A stretch of DNA of 64,000 nt from Gemmataceae bacterium (GTDB taxonomy: Bacteria; Planctomycetota; Planctomycetia; Gemmatales; Gemmataceae): positions 2,050,045 to 2,114,044 of the forward strand of contig LR594585.1 of NCBI GenBank assembly GCA_901538445.1. Direction: 5' to 3'. A model generated the notes under the pieces. The model saw only the letters and a program-made list of their open reading frames with translations, was not told the DNA's origin and did not search any database. Of the stretch, positions 1 to 7,446 are shown piece by piece (the stretch's first letter is position 1; every line of letters starts with the position of its first letter). A program made the position numbers and the translations under genes.

Positions 1-1043
1 AAGATCACGGGCATGACGCCGGCCGCGTTCACCTTCATCGGCAGGAACTGCCGGGTGCCGCCGTACACGCGCCGCCCGCGGACGTGCTTGGCGCTCTGGG
101 TCGGGATGCGGCGCTGGGCCTTGGTCATCGCGATGACGCCCACGACGACCGCGAGGAACAGGAACGCGAGCACCAGCAGCTTCTCGAAGCTGATCTCGCC
201 CGGCGCGCCGCCGAGGGTGAACACCGAGGCCTTGATGGTGCCGGTCGTGCTGTCCATCAGCAGGGCGGTCGTCGCGTCCGGGATGCGGGCGACGATGCCG
301 GCCATGATGATGAGCGAGATGCCGTTGCCGATACCGTACTCGTCGATCTGCTCGCCGATCCACATCAGGAACACGGTGCCGGCGGTCATGGTGACCACGG
401 CCGCGAGGCCGAACCACCACAGGTTGATCCCGTTGTCGTACCCCGGCGGGGCGAGCCCCATGCCACCGTCGCGGCTCTCCGGCCCCATCACCGATTGCAC
501 GATGATGACCGACTGGATCATGCAGATCGGCACGGTCAGGTAGCGGGTGATCTCGTTGAGCTTCTTCCGGCCGCCCTCGCCCTCCTTCCGCAGCCGCTCG
601 AGCGACGGCATGACGCCGCTCGCGAGCAACTGGATGATGATGGAGGCCGAGATGTAGGGCATGATGCCCATCGAGAAGATGCACGCCTGGCTCAGGTTGC
701 CGCCCGAGAACTGCTGGACGAACCCGAGCACCTGGCCGAGAGCGCCGGACTGGGCCTGCTGCATCTTCTCCGCGAGCTTCACCTGGTCGATCATCGGCAG
801 CGGGACGTAGTACCCGATGCGGTAGACCATCAGGAACATCAGCGTGATGAAGATCTTCTTGCGGAGTTCCGGGATGCGGAAGATCAGGAAGAGCTGCTCG
901 GGGGCGATGCCGAGGACGGTCGAGGCGGCACCGAACAGGAGCAGCGTCCACCCGGCCCAGCTCGGGCCGCCGTAGGTGAAGACGGCGATCCCACCGATCA
1001 GGCTCAGGACGCCAGCGAACAGGGAGGCGCTACGCCACGGCAT
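1..1043 (-). CDS. secY: Protein translocase subunit SecY (3' end outside window)
   Basis: SecY is the pore-forming integral membrane subunit of the Sec translocon. The visible 347 residues contain the family hallmark FRIPELRKKIFITLMF, the first conserved helix with YRIGYYVPLPMID, and the plug/TM2 region (SGGNLSQACIFSMGIMPYISASIIMQLL). The gene follows rplO, its usual place at the end of the spc operon. The only start I can find leaves about 48 residues with two hydrophobic stretches ahead of the usual SecY N-terminus; no ATG, GTG or TTG lies in frame closer to the IPELR motif. The C-terminal part is cut off by the window edge, so full length cannot be judged. Confidence 0.95.
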   Translation of the reverse strand, partial: MPWRSASLFAGVLSLIGGIAVFTYGGPSWAGWTLLLFGAASTVLGIAPEQLFLIFRIPELRKKIFITLMFLMVYRIGYYVPLPMIDQVKLAEKMQQAQSGALGQVLGFVQQFSGGNLSQACIFSMGIMPYISASIIIQLLASGVMPSLERLRKEGEGGRKKLNEITRYLTVPICMIQSVIIVQSVMGPESRDGGMGLAPPGYDNGINLWWFGLAAVVTMTAGTVFLMWIGEQIDEYGIGNGISLIIMAGIVARIPDATTALLMDSTTGTIKASVFTLGGAPGEISFEKLLVLAFLFLAVVVGVIAMTKAQRRIPTQSAKHVRGRRVYGGTRQFLPMKVNAAGVMPVI

Positions 1044-1063
1044 GGGTGAATCCTTCGGAATGG

Positions 1064-1177
1064 AGCCGTCAGCCATCGGCCGTCAGCTTTCAGCCAGGCA
1101 CCCGCGGTTCCTTCGGGCGGGCGCGACGACACCGGCTTTGTGACTGGCTGACGGCTGATAGCTGACTGCTGAAAGCT
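1064..1177. repeat. Self-complementary heptad element, GCTGA family
   Basis: Fills the secY-rplO spacer. The left arm (1064-1096) and right arm (1145-1177) are both runs of 7-mers with core GCTGA or its complement (TGGCTGA, CGGCTGA, TAGCTGA, CTGCTGA, AAGCTGA). The two arms contain the same kind of unit but in a different order. The right arm ends 2 bases from the rplO stop codon. The same family recurs at 10100-10211. Confidence 0.8.
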
Positions 1178-1179
1178 TC

Positions 1180-1719
1180 TCACGAAGTCTTCGGAGCCTT
1201 GGCCGCCGCGGCGGCCTTAATCGCCTTCAGCTTCGAGCCCATCTTGTTGCGGACCGGCTTCTTCGGCTTCGGCAGCACGTCGACGGTGCCGCCGGCGGCC
1301 TTGATCTTCTCCTCGGCGCTCTTGGAGAAGTGGTCGGCCCGCACGGTCAGCTTCTTGGTCAGCTCGCCGTTGCCCAGGATGCGGACCCCGTCGAACGTGC
1401 CGACGACGAGGCGGACCGCCTTGAGCGTCTTCATGTCTACGGTACTGTTGGCCTCGAACTTCTCGCTCAGGTCGCCGACATTAACGACCGCGTACTCCTT
1501 GTCCCAGGTCGCGTGGCTGAACCCGCGCTTCGGGAGCCGGCGGTACAGCGGCATCTGGCCGCCCTCGAACAGGCCGCTGGGGAGCCGGGCACCGGCGCTG
1601 GCGTACTGGCCCTTCATGCCGAGGCCGGCGGTCTTGCCCTGGCCCGAGCCGATGCCGCGACCGACTCGCCGCTTGAGCTTCCGCTTCTGTACGCCGTGGG
1701 AAACGTTCGTCAGGTCCAT
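1180..1719 (-). CDS. rplO: 50S ribosomal protein L15
   Basis: Late-assembling large-subunit protein. The N-terminal signature is clear (RRVGRGIGSGQGKTAGLGMKG, basic and glycine-rich, residues 18-38), followed by FEGGQMPLYRRLPKRGF. At 179 residues it is longer than the usual ~145-150, because of a Lys/Ala-rich C-terminal tail after about residue 150. It lies between rpsE and secY, the standard spc order, but rpmD (L30), which often sits between rpsE and rplO, is absent. Confidence 0.97.
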   Translation of the reverse strand: MDLTNVSHGVQKRKLKRRVGRGIGSGQGKTAGLGMKGQYASAGARLPSGLFEGGQMPLYRRLPKRGFSHATWDKEYAVVNVGDLSEKFEANSTVDMKTLKAVRLVVGTFDGVRILGNGELTKKLTVRADHFSKSAEEKIKAAGGTVDVLPKPKKPVRNKMGSKLKAIKAAAAAKAPKTS

Positions 1720-1738
1720 GAGAGTGCCGCCTTGTGTT

Positions 1739-1764
1739 CTCCGGTCGCTGACGCTCCCGGCTCG
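1739..1764. repeat. 26-bp dispersed direct repeat, copy 1
   Basis: A 26-base sequence beginning CTCCGGTCGCTGACGC lies in the 61-base rpsE-rplO spacer. An identical copy in the same orientation lies in the rplV-rpsC spacer at 8123-8148. A 26-base exact match between two otherwise unrelated spacers of one operon marks it as a dispersed element. Confidence 0.75.
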
Positions 1765-1780
1765 CCGAAAAACTGGGACG

Positions 1781-2296
1781 TCAGAGGGCCACGCCGCGGA
1801 GGGCGACGACCTCTTCCTTGGTGCGGAGCTGGAGCAGGCCGGCGATGGTGGCCTTCACGAGGTTCAGCGGGTTGGTGGACCCGTGGACCTTGGTGAGGAT
1901 GTTCGTGATGCCTGCGGCCTGGAGCACCTCGCGGACGCCGGGGCCGGCCTTGACGCCGGTGCCGGGGCCGGCCGGCACCATGATGACCCGGCTCGCGCCG
2001 TACTTGCCGATCACGCGGTGGGGGATGGTGTTCCCGCGGAGCGAAACCTTCTTCGTCCGCTGGATGTTCCCCTCCCCTTCCTTGATGGCCTTCTCGACGG
2101 CCGGCGGGACCTCGTTGGCCTTGCCGTAGCCGTAGGAGACCTTGCCGCGGCGGTCGCCGACGACGACCAGCGCGTTGAAGCTGAACCGGCGGCCGCCCTT
2201 GACGACGCAGGCGCTCCGCCGGATCTTCACCACGAAATCGACCAGCGCGTTGTCGCGCGAGTCCGTTTCGCCCCTGTCACGCCGCTCTCGGGCCAT
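1781..2296 (-). CDS. rpsE: 30S ribosomal protein S5
   Basis: Small-subunit protein involved in translational fidelity and the mRNA entry region. The N-terminal double-stranded-RNA-binding fold is visible (VDFVVKIRRSACVVKGGRRFSF, then VVVGDRRGKVSYGYGKANEV, residues ~19-61), followed by the S5 C-terminal domain with SLRGNTIPH and AGPGTGVKAG. 171 residues, near the usual length. It lies 51 bases after rplR and 61 before rplO. Confidence 0.97.
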   Translation of the reverse strand: MARERRDRGETDSRDNALVDFVVKIRRSACVVKGGRRFSFNALVVVGDRRGKVSYGYGKANEVPPAVEKAIKEGEGNIQRTKKVSLRGNTIPHRVIGKYGASRVIMVPAGPGTGVKAGPGVREVLQAAGITNILTKVHGSTNPLNLVKATIAGLLQLRTKEEVVALRGVAL

Positions 2297-2347
2297 GTGT
2301 GCGTCCTCGGTCCGCGGCCCGGGACGGGCCGCGGCTGTGCTGGCTGG

Positions 2348-2860
2348 TTACTTGGCTTCGGGTTTCTTGTCGGCCTTCTTCGCGTCGCCCTGCGGCTTGC
2401 CCTCGCCCTTCGGCTTGGCGGCCTTGGCGTCGGGCTTCTTGGCCTCGGGCTTGGGCTCGGCCGCCGCGGCCTGCTTGGCCTTCATCGACTCGAGGCTCGT
2501 GCAGACGAGCCCGGCCTCGGTGGCGGCGACGGCCAGGGCCGCGATCCGCCCGTGGAACCGCGAGTCCCCGCGGTCGAACGAGGCCTTGGTGACCCCCTTG
2601 GCCTTCGCGGCCTCGGCGAGCTTCTTGCCCACCACCGCCGCGGCCGCGATGTTCCCGCCGTGCTTCAGCCCGGAGTTCTTCCCGGCGCTGGTCGCGGCCG
2701 CGATCGTGACCCCGTTCAGGTCGTCGATCAACTGCGCCGAGATGTGCAGGTTACTCCGGCAGACGCTCAGCCGCGGCTTCTCGGGCGTCCCGTAGATCGC
2801 CTTGCGGACGCGGTACCGCCGCCGCTCCGACCGCTTCAGCTTCGATTTTTGTGCGTTCAT
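2348..2860 (-). CDS. rplR: 50S ribosomal protein L18 with long Lys/Ala tail
   Basis: 5S rRNA-binding protein of the large subunit. The first ~125 residues match L18 (SERRRYRVRKAIYGTPEKPRL, RSNLHISAQLIDD, DRGDSRFHGRIAALA). The C-terminal ~45 residues are a low-complexity tail of Lys, Ala, Pro, Glu and Asp absent from most L18 proteins (usual length ~115-120; here 170). The start codon directly abuts a CAGTGG heptad array, leaving no recognisable Shine-Dalgarno sequence. Confidence 0.96.
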   Translation of the reverse strand: MNAQKSKLKRSERRRYRVRKAIYGTPEKPRLSVCRSNLHISAQLIDDLNGVTIAAATSAGKNSGLKHGGNIAAAAVVGKKLAEAAKAKGVTKASFDRGDSRFHGRIAALAVAATEAGLVCTSLESMKAKQAAAAEPKPEAKKPDAKAAKPKGEGKPQGDAKKADKKPEAK

Positions 2861-2861
2861 G

Positions 2862-2991
2862 GCAGTGGCCAGTGTTCAGTGGTCAGTGGTCAGTGGTCAG
2901 TTACGGAGCCAGGTGCCCCACCGTTGGGTCAGCCGATCGCGCCCAGGGTCCGTCTTGAGACTGACCACTGTCCACTGACCACTGACCACTT
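2862..2991. repeat. Self-complementary heptad element, nCAGTGG family
   Basis: Occupies almost all of the 134-base rplF-rplR spacer. The left arm (2862-2909) reads GCAGTGG, CCAGTGT, then TCAGTGG three times. The right arm (2957-2991) is the complementary array (TGACCAC, TGTCCAC, TGACCAC). The arms are separated by about 50 bases. One end abuts the rplR start codon and the other is 3 bases from the rplF stop codon. Confidence 0.9.
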
Positions 2992-2994
2992 GCA

Positions 2995-3540
2995 TTACTT
3001 CCCGGCCGCGAAGGACTTGCCTTCCTTGCGGCGGACGACCTCGTTCTCGTACCGGACGCCCTTGCCCTTGTAGGGCTCCGGCTTGCGGCTGGCCCGGACC
3101 TCGGCCGCGAACTGCCCGACCACCTGCTTGTCGGCCCCGCTGACCACGATCGTGGTCGGGTCGGGGACGGCGACGGTGACGCCCGCCGGCGGCTCGTGGT
3201 AGATGCGGTTCGCGAACCCGACCGTCAGTTCGACGCCCTTGCCCTTGGCCGCGGCCTGGAAGCCGACGCCCTCGACCTTGAGCTTCTTCTGGTACCCCGT
3301 CGTGACGCCCACCACCATGTTATTGATGAGGGCACGGGTGAGGCCGTGGAGCGCCCGGTTGAGCCGGTCGTCGTTCGGGCGGGTCACCTTGACCTGCTTG
3401 CCGTCAGACTCGACCTTCATGTTGGCGTGGACGGCCTGGGAGAGCTTCCCCTTCGGCCCATCGACCTTCACGACGCCCTTTTCGACCGTCACCTTCACCC
3501 CGGCCGGGATGACGACGGGCTGCTTGCCGATACGCGACAT
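2995..3540 (-). CDS. rplF: 50S ribosomal protein L6
   Basis: Large-subunit protein near the sarcin-ricin loop. Two tandem L6 domains are visible. MSRIGKQPVVIPAGVKVTV opens the first. The diagnostic C-terminal motif GADKQVVGQFAAEVRASRKP followed by EPYKGKGVRYENE (residues ~136-167) is intact. 181 residues, the normal length. It sits between rpsH and rplR as expected. Confidence 0.98.
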   Translation of the reverse strand: MSRIGKQPVVIPAGVKVTVEKGVVKVDGPKGKLSQAVHANMKVESDGKQVKVTRPNDDRLNRALHGLTRALINNMVVGVTTGYQKKLKVEGVGFQAAAKGKGVELTVGFANRIYHEPPAGVTVAVPDPTTIVVSGADKQVVGQFAAEVRASRKPEPYKGKGVRYENEVVRRKEGKSFAAGK

Positions 3541-3603
3541 TCGCCTTCTCCTCGGGCTTCACCGGACGTCGGGGTCACCGGTCCGGACCGCAGCCCCTGG
3601 TTT

Positions 3604-3716
3604 CAGAGTGTTGGGAGTGTTTCGTGTTGAGAGTGTTGACGGGCCCGACTAATCGCCCCCCGCCCGGGGTGCCGGGAGCAAACACTCCCAACACGAAACA
3701 CTCTTCAACACTCTGG
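3604..3716. repeat. Self-complementary repeat element, GTGTT family
   Basis: Lies in the 180-base rpsH-rplF spacer. The left arm (3604-3639) repeats GAGTGTT/TCGTGTT units and the right arm (3680-3715) is its near-exact complement over ~34 bases. The loop of ~40 bases is C/G-rich. The right arm ends 5 bases from the rpsH stop codon. Confidence 0.85.
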
Positions 3717-3720
3717 TCCG

Positions 3721-4176
3721 TCACCACACCGTGCAGAGGATCTCGCCGCCGACCTTCGCGCGCTTGGCGTCGCCGTCCGACATCACGCCCCGGCTCGTCG
3801 AGATGATCGCGATGCCGAGGCCGTCGAGGACGCGGCGGATGTCCTGGTACCCCTGGTACACGCGGCGGCCAGGCTTGCTGTAGCGGGCGATCTTGCGGAT
3901 CACCTTCTCGCCGTCCGGGCCGTACTTGAGGTACACCTGGAGGATGACGTGGGCCTCGCCGAGGTCCTTGACCTCCGTGAACTCCTTGCTGCGGCCCCCC
4001 TCGTCCTCCACCTCGGTGTACTTCCCGGTGCGGTAGCCGAGGATGAACCCCTCCTTGAGGAGCACCTCGGCGATGGCCACCTTGAGCTTGGTGGCGGGCA
4101 TTTCGACGAGCGGGCGCTCGATGTTGCTGGCGTTGCGGATCCGGGTGAGCATGTCCGCAATCGGGTCGGTCATCAT
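3721..4176 (-). CDS. rpsH: 30S ribosomal protein S8
   Basis: Central-domain assembly protein that binds 16S rRNA and, in many bacteria, spc mRNA. The N-terminus TDPIADMLTRIRNASNIERPLVEMPATKLK and the C-terminus STSRGVMSDGDAKRAKVGGEILCTVW are canonical. 151 residues, about 20 longer than typical, owing to an acidic insertion (EVEDEGGRSKEFTEVKD) in the middle. Two adjacent ATG codons exist; the second (4173) gives the usual MTDPIAD start. Confidence 0.97.
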   Translation of the reverse strand: MMTDPIADMLTRIRNASNIERPLVEMPATKLKVAIAEVLLKEGFILGYRTGKYTEVEDEGGRSKEFTEVKDLGEAHVILQVYLKYGPDGEKVIRKIARYSKPGRRVYQGYQDIRRVLDGLGIAIISTSRGVMSDGDAKRAKVGGEILCTVW

Positions 4177-4203
4177 GGGTGAGTCCCCCCTGTTTGCGGA
4201 TGG

Positions 4204-4464
4204 TTACCAGGACGCCTTGCGGACGCCGGGGATGAGCCCGTTGCTCGCGAGGTTGCGGAAGCAGATCCGGCACACGCCGAACTTGCGGTACACGGCCCGA
4301 GAGCGGCCGCAGATCTGGCACCGGCGGACGAAGTGGACCTTGAACCGGCCGGACACGAGCTTGGTCGCGTCCCGCTGGTCGGCCGGCTTCTTCATCTCCG
4401 CGCGGTGCGCGTCGAGCCGCGCGAGGTCGCTGCGGTGCGTGGCTTCTTTCGCGTTGGTTGACAT
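4204..4464 (-). CDS. rpsN: 30S ribosomal protein S14, zinc-binding type
   Basis: Small-subunit head protein. 86 residues starting [15 protein letters not shown] zinc ribbon is visible ([20 protein letters not shown], Cys pairs spaced CxxC...CxxC), followed by the standard ending [15 protein letters not shown] longer reading frame extends upstream through a repeat element, but this ATG matches family starts. It is longer than the minimal zinc type (~61 residues) because of an N-terminal helix. It lies 27 bases before rpsH. Confidence 0.96.
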   Translation of the reverse strand: MSTNAKEATHRSDLARLDAHRAEMKKPADQRDATKLVSGRFKVHFVRRCQICGRSRAVYRKFGVCRICFRNLASNGLIPGVRKASW

Positions 4465-4544
4465 CGCGTGTGGTTCTCGGTTTGGCGTACCAGTCCGGGG
4501 CCGGGGTTCCGCACCCCGGTGGGCTGGCCGTTCCTGTCTCAATT

Positions 4545-4602
4545 GGTCAGTGGACAGTGGGCAGTACCGTCGAATTATCTGTCCACTGCCCACTGTCCAC
4601 TA
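4545..4602. repeat. Self-complementary heptad element, nnAGTGG family, fused to rplE stop codon
   Basis: The left arm (4545-4566) and right arm (4580-4602) are complementary arrays of CAGTGG units around a 13-base loop. Read on the minus strand, rplE ends AAG-TAG and the array begins TAGTGGACAGTGGGCAGTGG, so the stop codon is part of the first unit. The rest of this spacer (4465-4544) holds no other recognised feature. Confidence 0.9.
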
Positions 4603-5148
4603 CTTGCTGTCGTCGCGGAACGGCATGCCGAAGGCGCGGAGCAGTTCGCGGGCCTCGTCGTCGTTCTTGGTCGTGGTCACGAAGGTGATGTCCATCCCCT
4701 GCGTGAAGGTCACCTTGTCCGGGTCGATCTCGGGGAACACGAGCTGCTCGGTGAGCCCCATGCTGTAGTTGCCGTTGCCGTCGAAGCTCTTCGGGTTGAT
4801 GCCGCGGAAGTCGCGGATCCGGGGGAGCGCGACGTGGATCAGGCGGTCGAGGAACTCGTACATCCGCTTGCCGCGGATGGTGACCCGGCACCCGATCTCG
4901 TTGTTCTCGCGGAGCCGGAACCCGCTGACGGCCATGCGGGCCTTGGTGATCTGCGGGCGCTGCCCGGCGATCTGCCCGAGGTGCTCGGCCGCCTGCTTCA
5001 TCCGCTCCTTGTCCTGCAGCGCCTTGCCGACGCCCATGTTCAGGACGATCTTGCTCAGCTTGGGCAGGCTCAGGCGGTTCTCGCGGCCAAACTTCTTGGC
5101 GAGCGCGGGGACGATGTCCTTGTTGTACTGTTCAAGCAGCCGGGCCAT
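4600..5148 (-). CDS. rplE: 50S ribosomal protein L5
   Basis: 5S rRNA-binding protein at the central protuberance. 182 residues from MARLLEQYNKDIVPAL. Conserved stretches include LSKIVLNMGVGKALQDKERM, GQRPQITKARMAVSGFRLRE and GIDI-type ending MDITFVTTTKNDDEARELLRAFGMPF. An ATG 10 codons upstream is in frame but gives a non-family N-terminus. The gene follows rplX by 76 bases. Its stop codon lies inside a heptad repeat. Confidence 0.98.
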   Translation of the reverse strand: MARLLEQYNKDIVPALAKKFGRENRLSLPKLSKIVLNMGVGKALQDKERMKQAAEHLGQIAGQRPQITKARMAVSGFRLRENNEIGCRVTIRGKRMYEFLDRLIHVALPRIRDFRGINPKSFDGNGNYSMGLTEQLVFPEIDPDKVTFTQGMDITFVTTTKNDDEARELLRAFGMPFRDDSK

Positions 5149-5224
5149 GATCGTGTCTCGCTCTGCGCTTGGTCGCACTCGGTGATTCGGTCGCCGGGGC
5201 CGCTGCGGCCGCCGGGGCGGGGCG

Positions 5225-5575
5225 TCAGGCCTTCGCGGCGTACTTCGGGTTCGGCTTCGAGAGCATCCGGATGCGGGTCTTGCTCTTCTTGGCGAACAGC
5301 TCCTTGGAGCCGTCCGGCAGGTACCGCACGCCGAGGCGGGTCGGCTGGTTGGTGGCCGGGTCGATGAGCATCACGTTGGACGCATCGACCGGCATCTCCT
5401 TGTCGATGCGTCCGCCCTGCGGGTTCCGCTTCGACGGCTTCAGGTGGCGGTAGACGCGGTTCACGCCCTTCACCACGACCTGGTTCTTCTCGCGGAGCAC
5501 GCGGAGGACCGCACCGCGGGTGCCCTTGTCGGCCCCGGCGATCACTTCCACGACGTCGTCTTTGCGGATATACAT
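5225..5575 (-). CDS. rplX: 50S ribosomal protein L24
   Basis: Early assembly-initiator protein of the large subunit. 116 residues with the KOW motif at the N-terminus ([39 protein letters not shown]) and the family stretch [30 protein letters not shown]. Length and order (rplN-rplX-rplE) are normal. Confidence 0.98.
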   Translation of the reverse strand: MYIRKDDVVEVIAGADKGTRGAVLRVLREKNQVVVKGVNRVYRHLKPSKRNPQGGRIDKEMPVDASNVMLIDPATNQPTRLGVRYLPDGSKELFAKKSKTRIRMLSKPNPKYAAKA

Positions 5576-5581
5576 GATAGT

Positions 5582-5675
5582 GAGCAGTGGTTAGTGGTCA
5601 GTGTGCAGTCAGGCGGCCCGGGTCGGGAGCGGGGACTCGGCTCTACTGGCCACTGCCCACTCCCCACTTCCCACT
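5582..5675. repeat. Self-complementary heptad element, nnAGTGG family
   Basis: In the rplN-rplX spacer. The left arm (5582-5609) reads GCAGTGG, TTAGTGG, TCAGTGT, GCAG. The right arm (5645-5675), read on the minus strand, is GAGTGGG, AAGTGGG, GAGTGGG, CAGTGGC. The arms pair only partly, because unit variants differ. The right arm begins 4 bases after the rplN stop codon. Confidence 0.85.
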
Positions 5676-5679
5676 CGCG

Positions 5680-6045
5680 TCAGACCACCTCGGCCGCGAG
5701 GGTCAGGATCTTGTTGAAGCTGGCCCGCAGTTCGCGGGGCACGGCCCCGAAGATGCGGGTGCCGCGCGGGTTGTTGTCGTTGTCCAGGAGGACCAGCGCG
5801 TTGCGGTCGAACCGGACGTAGCTTCCGTCCTTGCGGCGGGTGGCCACGCGGGTGCGGACCACGACGCCCTTGACCACGTCGCCGGGCTTCACGTCGCCGC
5901 CGGGGATGGCCTTCTTCACGCTCGCCCGGATGACGTCGCCCAGGTAGGCCACGCGGCGCTTGCTGCCGCCGAGCACCTGGATGCACATCACTTCCTTGGC
6001 CCCGGTGTTGTCGGCCACGTCCATGAAGGTATACATCTGAATCAT
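5680..6045 (-). CDS. rplN: 50S ribosomal protein L14
   Basis: Interface protein of the large subunit. 121 residues from [20 protein letters not shown]; conserved core [30 protein letters not shown] and end [25 protein letters not shown]. The reading frame extends upstream through the repeat-filled spacer, but this ATG gives the usual L14 length and N-terminus. Confidence 0.98.
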   Translation of the reverse strand: MIQMYTFMDVADNTGAKEVMCIQVLGGSKRRVAYLGDVIRASVKKAIPGGDVKPGDVVKGVVVRTRVATRRKDGSYVRFDRNALVLLDNDNNPRGTRIFGAVPRELRASFNKILTLAAEVV

Positions 6046-6060
6046 TGCTGCCTCGTATTG

Positions 6061-6149
6061 GGCAGTGGAGAGTGGGGAGCGGACGCTTCGGAACGAGAGG
6101 GCGAACCCGCGGCCGCCAATCCGTCCACTGTCCACTGCCCACTGCCCAC
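6061..6149. repeat. Self-complementary heptad element, nnAGTGG family, fused to rpsQ stop codon
   Basis: Fills the rpsQ-rplN spacer. Left arm 6061-6084 (GCAGTGG AGAGTGG GGAGCGG), right arm 6123-6149. On the minus strand rpsQ ends AAG-TAA and the array continues TAAGTGGGCAGTGGGCAGTG, so the TAA stop codon forms the first nnAGTGG unit. The loop is ~38 bases. Confidence 0.88.
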
Positions 6150-6515
6150 TTACTTCTTCTCTTCGGCCTTCGGAGCGGCGGCGGCGTCGGCACCGGCGAC
6201 CGCGCCCTCGAGGTTGGACAGCGTCCGGCTCGGGGCCTTCTTGACGATCTTGACGAGGCTCCACCGCTTGAGCTTCGACAGGGGCCGCGACTCGACGATC
6301 TCGACGGTGTCGCCGAGGTGGGAGTCGTTGTTCTCGTCGTGCGCGTAGCACACGGTGCGGCGCTTGACGAACTTGCCGTACCGGGCGTGCCGGACGAGCC
6401 GCTCGACCTCGACCCGGCGGGTCTTGGCCATCTTGTCGCGGGTCACGATCCCCTCGAGGACGCGGCGGCCCGTGGTCTTCTCGGCCGTGGCCGGCGTGGT
6501 CGTGGTGTCAGCCAT
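6150..6515 (-). CDS. rpsQ: 30S ribosomal protein S17, extended C-terminus
   Basis: Early 16S rRNA-binding protein. The core is clear: [55 protein letters not shown] and [17 protein letters not shown]. 121 residues against the usual ~85, with an Ala/Pro/Lys tail of ~25 residues at the C-terminus and ~15 extra Thr/Ala-rich residues at the N-terminus. The ATG overlaps the rpmC TAA stop by one base (TAATG). Confidence 0.96.
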   Translation of the reverse strand: MADTTTTPATAEKTTGRRVLEGIVTRDKMAKTRRVEVERLVRHARYGKFVKRRTVCYAHDENNDSHLGDTVEIVESRPLSKLKRWSLVKIVKKAPSRTLSNLEGAVAGADAAAAPKAEEKK

Positions 6516-6880
6516 TACTTACCGCTCCCCTTCTTGCCCGCCGTCGCGGGCACCTTCGCCGCGTGGAACCGCTTGAGCCGCTTCGCCTGCCGGAACGCCT
6601 GGCGCTTGCCGGGCACCTCCTCGGCGACCTTCTTCTCCAGCGCGGCGATCCGCGTGGCGAGCTGGTCGGGCGGCAGGTCCTTGAGCTTGACGAGCTCTCG
6701 CTGCCGCTGGATCGTCTTGACCCGGGCGATGTCGCGCTTCGCCTTGCGGATCTCCGACGGCGTCTCGAGCCGGTCGGTGGCCGACTGGAAGCGGAGCTGG
6801 AACAGGTGCTTCTCGCGGTCCCGCAGGGTGACGCCGAGGTCCTCGTCGCTCATCCCGCGGAGTTCTTTGGTCTTCGCCAT
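6515..6880 (-). CDS. rpmC: 50S ribosomal protein L29 with extended C-terminus
   Basis: Protein at the nascent-chain exit tunnel. The first ~70 residues are L29-like (MAKTKELRGMSDEDLGVTLR, EKHLFQLRFQSATDRLETPSEIRKAKRDIARVKTI). The protein is 121 residues, nearly twice the usual ~65; the extra C-terminal half is helical and very basic (LEKKVAEEVPGKRQAFRQAKRLKRFHAAK). The start follows a CGGA repeat element. The stop overlaps the rpsQ start by one base. Confidence 0.92.
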   Translation of the reverse strand: MAKTKELRGMSDEDLGVTLRDREKHLFQLRFQSATDRLETPSEIRKAKRDIARVKTIQRQRELVKLKDLPPDQLATRIAALEKKVAEEVPGKRQAFRQAKRLKRFHAAKVPATAGKKGSGK

Positions 6881-6889
6881 CACTTCACC

Positions 6890-6985
6890 AGTGCGGAATG
6901 CGGAGTTCGGAGTGCGGAACCAGAACACAGGAGGCCGGCTTTTCGGGTCGAAACTCCGAGTTCCGAACTCCGCACCCCGCAGTTC
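6890..6985. repeat. Self-complementary heptad element, nnnCGGA family
   Basis: In the rplP-rpmC spacer. The left arm (6890-6920) reads GTGCGGA, ATGCGGA, GTTCGGA, GTGCGGA. The right arm (6951-6985), read on the minus strand, is ACTGCGG, GGTGCGG, AGTTCGG, AACTCGG. It ends 2 bases before the rplP stop codon region. The same family is found inside a coding sequence at 52851-52939. Confidence 0.88.
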
Positions 6986-6987
6986 GA

Positions 6988-7446
6988 TCAAACGTTGGGG
7001 CGCCGGGTCACGAACCGGCACTTGAACGGCATCTTGTACGCGACGCGGGCCAGGCAGTCCTTGGCGGCCGCCTCGGGGAGGCCGCCGATCTCGAACAGCA
7101 CCTGCCCGGCGCGGACGACGGCCGCCCAGTACTCGGGCTCGCCCTTGCCCTTGCCCATGCGGGTCTCGGCCGGGATCGACGTCACCGGCTTGTGCGGGAA
7201 GACGCGGATGTAGTACCGGCCCTCGCCCGACACGAACCGGGTCATCGTGATGCGGCCGCTCTCGATGCACTCGGCGCTGAGCCACCCGCCCTCGAGGGAC
7301 TGGAGGCCGTAGTCCCCGTAGGCGACGTAGTTGCCGCGCTGCGCGAACCCCTTGATGACGCCGAGGTACTTCTTGCGGGTCGTGCTACCGCGGACGACGC
7401 CGCGTTGACTTTTTCTGTACTTGACCCGCTTGGGCATCTGTGGCAT
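6988..7446 (-). CDS. rplP: 50S ribosomal protein L16
   Basis: Large-subunit protein near the tRNA A-site and 5S rRNA. Conserved parts: PKRVKYRKSQRGVVRG, YGDYGLQSLEGGWLSAECIESGRITMTRF, GKGKGEPEYWAAVVRAGQVLFEIGGLPEAAAKDCL. 152 residues, slightly long. A GGGGGA sequence lies 8 bases upstream of the chosen ATG; an alternative ATG three codons later (7437) is possible. Either start lies inside the 3' end of rpsC, overlapping it by 53-62 bases in a different frame. Confidence 0.97.
   Translation of the reverse strand: MPQMPKRVKYRKSQRGVVRGSTTRKKYLGVIKGFAQRGNYVAYGDYGLQSLEGGWLSAECIESGRITMTRFVSGEGRYYIRVFPHKPVTSIPAETRMGKGKGEPEYWAAVVRAGQVLFEIGGLPEAAAKDCLARVAYKMPFKCRFVTRRPNV

Noticed and set aside
84..1049. 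A 321-codon plus-strand frame over secY
   Set aside because: Asp/His/Arg-rich shadow of the SecY membrane coding sequence on the opposite strand.
2862..2991. A CRISPR array, because of short regularly spaced repeats
   Set aside because: The unit is 7 bases with no unique spacers, and arms are in inverse orientation; no cas genes are in the window.
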